Assembly (NCBI GenBank): GCA_965247355.1
Contig: OZ252011.1
Span: 310,001 to 374,000 of the forward strand
Direction: 5' to 3'
From: RHLJ01 sp965247355
Lineage (GTDB): Bacteria; Bacteroidota; Rhodothermia; Balneolales; Balneolaceae
DNA: 64,000 nucleotides
Within the stretch, counting starts at the first letter, position 1. Each line of letters starts with the position of its first letter. The notes beneath the pieces were generated by a model, which saw nothing but the letters and a program-made list of their open reading frames with translations, was not told where the DNA came from and ran no database searches. This document shows positions 60,368-64,000 of the stretch, piece after piece. The position numbers and the translations under genes are program-made.

Positions 60368-62363
60368 GCTCATTGATAATTGATAAGAAGCTTTCCTCAT
60401 CCAGAATTTCTATTCCCAGATCCTGTGCTTTTGTAAGCTTACTACCAGCAGATTCCCCGGCTAATACATAATCCGTTTTTTTACTCACAGAAGAAGAGGT
60501 TTTACCACCATGTTTTTCAATGAGTTCGGAGGCATCTTTTCTGGATAAAGTTGGAAGTGTACCAGTAAGTACAATGGTTTTTCCTTCTAATTTGTTGGAA
60601 GCGAGTTCTTCTTCTTCCACTTCAAATTGGAGTCCATAAGAAATTAAGCGTTCTACCAATTTGGAGTAGGTTTCATGTTGGAAGAATTCAACTACCGATT
60701 CGGCAATTCGGGGACCTATTGAATCAACAGTCAGGAGTTCCTCTTCAGAAGCCGATTGTAATGCATCAATTGTTTTGAAAGCTTTTGCCAGATCCTTTGC
60801 TACGGTTTTCCCGACAAACCGAATTCCCAGTGCATATAATACCCGCTCAAATGGCTGTTCTTTACTTTTGTTGATTCCATCTATCAGATTCTGAGCGCTT
60901 TTCTCAGCCATTCTTTCGAGAGGGATAATCTGATCAATCTCCAGTTCATATAAATCAGCATAATTTGAAATCAATCCTTCGGAAACAAGTTGATCAACTA
61001 CCGATTCTCCTAAACCTTCTATATCCAGAGCATCCCGGGAAGCAAAGTGTTCTATTTTGATACGTACCTGTGGAGGACATTCAGGGTTAACACATCGCCA
61101 GGCGACTTCCCCTTCGTACTTGATGAGTTCAGCATCACAGGCCGGGCATTCCTTAGGAAAATTGAATTCCGGACTTCTTCCTTCCCGCTCAGGATCAACT
61201 ACACTGATTACCTGAGGGATAATTTCTCCGGCTTTTTCAACAACAACGGTATCGCCAATTCGGATATCTTTTCTATGAATTTCTTCCTCATTATGAAGTG
61301 AGGCCCGTTTTACGGTAGTTCCTGCAAGTAAAACAGGTTCAAGTTCAGCAACGGGAGTGATGGTTCCCAATCGTCCTACCTGTAGTGTAATATCGTTTAT
61401 GATTGTTGTCGCTTGCTCAGCTTCGAATTTATAAGCAATAGCCCAGCGGGGGAATTTAGAAGTACTGCCTAGCTGCTCCCTTAAGTGTGTCTGATTAATT
61501 TTGATAACCACTCCATCCGTTTCGTATGGGAGGGTGTGTCTTAGTTCATCGAACTCTGCTATAGTAGCATGAACTTCATCAATATTTTTGCAAACTCTCG
61601 GATGTTCATTTCCAGGGAGTCCAAATTCGTCAATAAGTTTAACTTTCTGAGCCTGAGTAATGGAGTCATACTTTTCATCAAACAACAAATCAAAAGCAAA
61701 GAACCGAATGGGCCGTTGAGCGACAGCTTTTGGATCCTGCATTTTTAATGATCCTGCGGTTGAGTTTCTTGGGTTTGCAAATACACTCAGGCCTTCTTCT
61801 TCCCGCTTTTGATTCATTCGGGCAAACGCTTCCCGCTCCATAAATGCTTCACCTCGTACTTCAACAACAGCTGGATAATCTCCAGAGAGTTTTAATGGAA
61901 TATCCCGGACTGTTTTTACATTTCTGGTGATATCATCCCCTTGTTGACCATTTCCACGTGTTGCTCCGAGTACTAACTCTCCATTTTCATAGCGGAGTCT
62001 GAGAGAAGCTCCATCGAATTTTAATTCTACAAGGTAGTCGTAGTCAGTATGCTCAAGTATACGCTGAACACGCCCATCAAAATCGTTGAGTTCCTGCTCG
62101 TTATATGTATTATCAAGACTAAGTAGTGGAACCGGATGTTGGACGGTCTCAAATTCTGAAGAAGCTTCGCCACCAACTCGTTTTGTCGGTGAGTCATCAG
62201 TGGCAAGATCATATTCATTTTCTAGTGCTTCAAGTTCTTTGAGTTTTTCATCAAAGTCCTGATCACTCATGAAAGGTTGAGCATCCTGATAATAAGCCTC
62301 ATTAGCTTTCTTAAGAAGCTCTTTTAGTTCCTGAACCCTTTTTTGCGCCTCTGATTTATTCAT
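60354..62363 (-). CDS. ligA: NAD+-dependent DNA ligase LigA
   Basis: 669 residues from ATG 62363 (a TTG two codons earlier is less likely). Ia domain with YYQDAQPFMSDQDFDE, adenylation domain with the lysine of VELKFDG (Lys115 in this numbering), OB fold, zinc finger CPACDAELIKYEGEVAW then CVNPECP, helix-hairpin-helix domain (about 430-590) and C-terminal BRCT domain (LEGKTIVLTGTLPTLSRKDA). All steps of NAD+-dependent nick sealing are covered. This is the essential replication ligase. It follows the RodZ-like gene on the same strand, about 20 bases apart. Confidence 0.97.
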   Translation of the reverse strand: MNKSEAQKRVQELKELLKKANEAYYQDAQPFMSDQDFDEKLKELEALENEYDLATDDSPTKRVGGEASSEFETVQHPVPLLSLDNTYNEQELNDFDGRVQRILEHTDYDYLVELKFDGASLRLRYENGELVLGATRGNGQQGDDITRNVKTVRDIPLKLSGDYPAVVEVRGEAFMEREAFARMNQKREEEGLSVFANPRNSTAGSLKMQDPKAVAQRPIRFFAFDLLFDEKYDSITQAQKVKLIDEFGLPGNEHPRVCKNIDEVHATIAEFDELRHTLPYETDGVVIKINQTHLREQLGSTSKFPRWAIAYKFEAEQATTIINDITLQVGRLGTITPVAELEPVLLAGTTVKRASLHNEEEIHRKDIRIGDTVVVEKAGEIIPQVISVVDPEREGRSPEFNFPKECPACDAELIKYEGEVAWRCVNPECPPQVRIKIEHFASRDALDIEGLGESVVDQLVSEGLISNYADLYELEIDQIIPLERMAEKSAQNLIDGINKSKEQPFERVLYALGIRFVGKTVAKDLAKAFKTIDALQSASEEELLTVDSIGPRIAESVVEFFQHETYSKLVERLISYGLQFEVEEEELASNKLEGKTIVLTGTLPTLSRKDASELIEKHGGKTSSSVSKKTDYVLAGESAGSKLTKAQDLGIEILDEESFLSIINEPIKN

Positions 62364-62383
62364 CCCCAAAACTATCTAGTGTA

Positions 62384-63451
62384 TTAATAATTGATGCGGT
62401 ACACTAAACTATCAGGGGGACCTTCTTCGTAAGGAAAAGTTGGCGGTGCAGGATCAAAATAACCGGAATTATCAAGGATCGATCTTGTGATTATTACGGA
62501 TTCAGTTTCAGGATCATAATATTGCCTGTGGTTATCAATCACATGACCATTAAAAAGTAAGAGCATGCGTGAATGTTGTCCACGAACCAGGAGTGAGTCA
62601 TTAAAATCGAAATTATAAGCTTCTCCTTGTTCCATCCAGAATGGATTTGTTCTCCAGTTAAGATCGCTGGTAACACGGACTGGCTCCAGCTTGTCAAAAA
62701 TAGCGTAAACAGCAACAGTGAGTGTATCAATCTGGATATCCAGATTTGTTGAAGATAGAGGAGGAGCAGAAACCTGATCTTCATTTTCTACTTCAGTTGT
62801 ACTTTGATCTGGCGATTGGATTGGTGGAGTTATGCTCAAAGTATCCGCTTCGGGAATAGCTTCAGGAAGTGTTGGGAAATTATTTTCAACTGGCTCTACA
62901 ACTTCGTTAGGATCGCTCTCAAAGAAGCCAAAGATGGTTTCCCTGAAAATGAAACCTGTTGCAAGTAATGCCAGCACAAAAAGGATGATTACAAGAAGCA
63001 CCCAACCTTTGGAGCCTGAATCCTGAAGTGAGAACTTCTTTCCTAAATCGGCCCAGTTTACATTTTCAACAGTTGGTTTAGGTTTTGAAGCAGTTTGTTC
63101 AATATCGGGAGGGGTGACGTTTTTTAAATCGAACGGTTCGTTTTCTTCAGTGGTATCGTCTCCTCCAGTTGAAGCTACGTCTTCATTTTTCGCAAGCAGA
63201 TCGTGATCGTACATCCCAGCTTCAACTGCATCAAGAGCTTTCACTACATCATCATCATTCAAATGCAAAGCTCTTGCGTAACTTCGTATAAAGCTTCTTA
63301 TATAGGTTTGATTATGTTCGGTAGATTCAAAAATAGAATCATTCTCAATACTCTTAAGGGTGAGCATTGGAATTTTAATGGAACTTTGAATCTCTTCTAA
63401 TGAGAGCCCAAGTTCTTTACGAATACCGGATAAATCTTTACCGAGAGACAT
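62384..63451 (-). CDS. RodZ-like HTH membrane protein with DUF4115-type tail
   Basis: 355 residues from ATG 63451 (a TTG two codons earlier is less likely). N-terminal HTH_25 domain (GKDLSGIRKELGLSLEEIQ and IPMLTLKSIENDS), acidic linker, one membrane helix (GWVLLVIILFVLALLATGF), a Pro/Ser/Glu-rich periplasmic stretch and a DUF4115-type beta domain at the C terminus. RodZ links MreB to the membrane and shapes the cell; here the linker is shorter. It stands immediately before ligA and probably shares its transcript. Confidence 0.8.
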   Translation of the reverse strand: MSLGKDLSGIRKELGLSLEEIQSSIKIPMLTLKSIENDSIFESTEHNQTYIRSFIRSYARALHLNDDDVVKALDAVEAGMYDHDLLAKNEDVASTGGDDTTEENEPFDLKNVTPPDIEQTASKPKPTVENVNWADLGKKFSLQDSGSKGWVLLVIILFVLALLATGFIFRETIFGFFESDPNEVVEPVENNFPTLPEAIPEADTLSITPPIQSPDQSTTEVENEDQVSAPPLSSTNLDIQIDTLTVAVYAIFDKLEPVRVTSDLNWRTNPFWMEQGEAYNFDFNDSLLVRGQHSRMLLLFNGHVIDNHRQYYDPETESVIITRSILDNSGYFDPAPPTFPYEEGPPDSLVYRINY

Positions 63452-63547
63452 GCGCAAAAATTTTAATTACTGCTTTGTATTTCTGGCAGCAAACTAAGTA
63501 ATTAAAGTGGACTGCAAAAGCAAGCTTTTCCTTTTAAATATCCTAAA

Positions 63548-64000
63548 ATGTTAACAAGTATTAAATCGATAAAGAGAGGGTTTATAGAAGTACTATTTCC
63601 CAGAGTATGTACTATTTGTGGACTTTCTTTGTCTGATTCTGAACAGTTCATATGTCCCGATTGTGTGAAAAACAGATTTGAAGTAGCGAATCCCGAGAGG
63701 AAACGAGCTTCCAGTGATACGCTTCTACCAGAGGGGGTGGTACTACAACATGCACTTTGGAATTTTGATAAGGGAGGTTTTCTTCAGGATTTATTACATG
63801 CATTGAAGTATCACCGATTAACTGGGGTGGGAGTAGATCTGGGCATTGCATTAGGAAATAGTTTAAAGAGTAATCCTTTTTTTGAGGGTGATGAAGATTG
63901 CATATTAGTTCCTGTTCCTCTCCATCCCAAAAAGAGAAGAATGCGGGGTTATAATCAGGCCAGATTCATTGCGAAAGGGATTGAGCGATCAACTTCAATT
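63548..64000 (+). CDS. ComF-family phosphoribosyltransferase-like protein (partial)
   Basis: The frame opens at ATG 63548 and runs through the window end, 151 codons. Residues 21-39 form a zinc site (Cys21, Cys24, Cys36, Cys39), followed by a ComF core with LLHALKYHRLTGVG and LVPVPLHPKKRRMRGYNQA, the motifs preceding the PRPP loop. ComF is an inner-membrane-associated factor for DNA uptake in naturally competent bacteria, and is often kept in others. The PRPP-binding loop and end lie beyond the window. Divergent from the RodZ-like gene. Confidence 0.9.
   Translation, partial: MLTSIKSIKRGFIEVLFPRVCTICGLSLSDSEQFICPDCVKNRFEVANPERKRASSDTLLPEGVVLQHALWNFDKGGFLQDLLHALKYHRLTGVGVDLGIALGNSLKSNPFFEGDEDCILVPVPLHPKKRRMRGYNQARFIAKGIERSTSI

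Noticed and set aside
1..64000. Search for tRNA, rRNA and full insertion sequences
   Set aside because: No cloverleaf with a GTTCRA-type arm, no rRNA segment and no transposase gene were recognised by eye; weak candidates could still be missed.

Overview
The window looks like chromosome of a marine, aerobic, gliding-type bacterium of the Bacteroidota/Balneolota assemblage, most likely Balneolota (Balneola or Gracilimonas-like). This is inferred from the AT-rich composition (roughly 40% GC by eye), three exported proteins ending in the NYPNPFNPST-type T9SS sorting domain, a periplasmic-propeller hybrid two-component sensor, a GLUG-repeat surface protein, a DUF5777-type barrel protein, and a salt-oriented set of cation/proton antiporters. 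No rRNA, tRNA or CRISPR was seen.

Layout. 1-13.3 kb (+): the 3' half of groEL; an alpha/beta hydrolase-pseudocyclase-AraC fusion regulator; an operon of a c-type cytochrome lipoprotein, a YceI protein and a barrel protein; a one-protein hybrid histidine kinase/AraC regulator; a receiver-only protein; a large GLUG/T9SS adhesin and a tiny PID-CTERM-like protein. 13.3-19.8 kb (-): pyruvate:ferredoxin/flavodoxin oxidoreductase with its usual dihydroorotate-dehydrogenase-like partner, and a GH20 hexosaminidase. 19.9-23.6 kb (+): Ca2+/Na+ exchanger, NhaA and a propeller lipoprotein. 23.7-28.9 kb: a damaged patch with a sensor kinase split by an in-frame amber codon, a ~1.15 kb cassette (XRE regulator plus divergent DUF2299-like gene) bounded by perfect 84-bp direct repeats that duplicate the 3' end of a DNA glycosylase gene, and an FG-GAP surface protein with a one-base frameshift. 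29-38.8 kb (-): RND pump and adaptor, ATP-dependent DNA ligase with its exonuclease, repeat-rich intergenic DNA, and a CotH/T9SS protein. 39-46.8 kb: sulfide:quinone-oxidoreductase-like flavoprotein, OxyR, a duplicated pair of secreted proteins, an HD hydrolase, a GH3 hexosaminidase and a TlpA-type lipoprotein.

47-53 kb is the most unusual block: a membrane TPR protein with an anti-sigma-like N terminus, a large exported TPR-CHAT (caspase-like) protease, four almost identical tandem copies of a 62-64 aa lipoprotein gene, and a divergent sigma-70-family factor behind a 343-bp control region with a perfect palindrome and a 33-bp direct repeat. I infer one regulatory/proteolytic system from these parts; its function is unknown. 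53.5-64 kb returns to housekeeping: PdeM and the Lhr-like helicase (the other half of the ligase-associated DNA repair set), acetyl-CoA synthetase, alanine dehydrogenase, LigA, a RodZ-like HTH protein and the 5' part of comF.

Shine-Dalgarno sequences are absent or weak at many starts, with some clear exceptions noted. Many convergent genes abut or overlap by 1-4 bases, which makes the interrupted spots (the 84-bp repeats and the repeat-rich 36.6-37.1 kb spacer) stand out.
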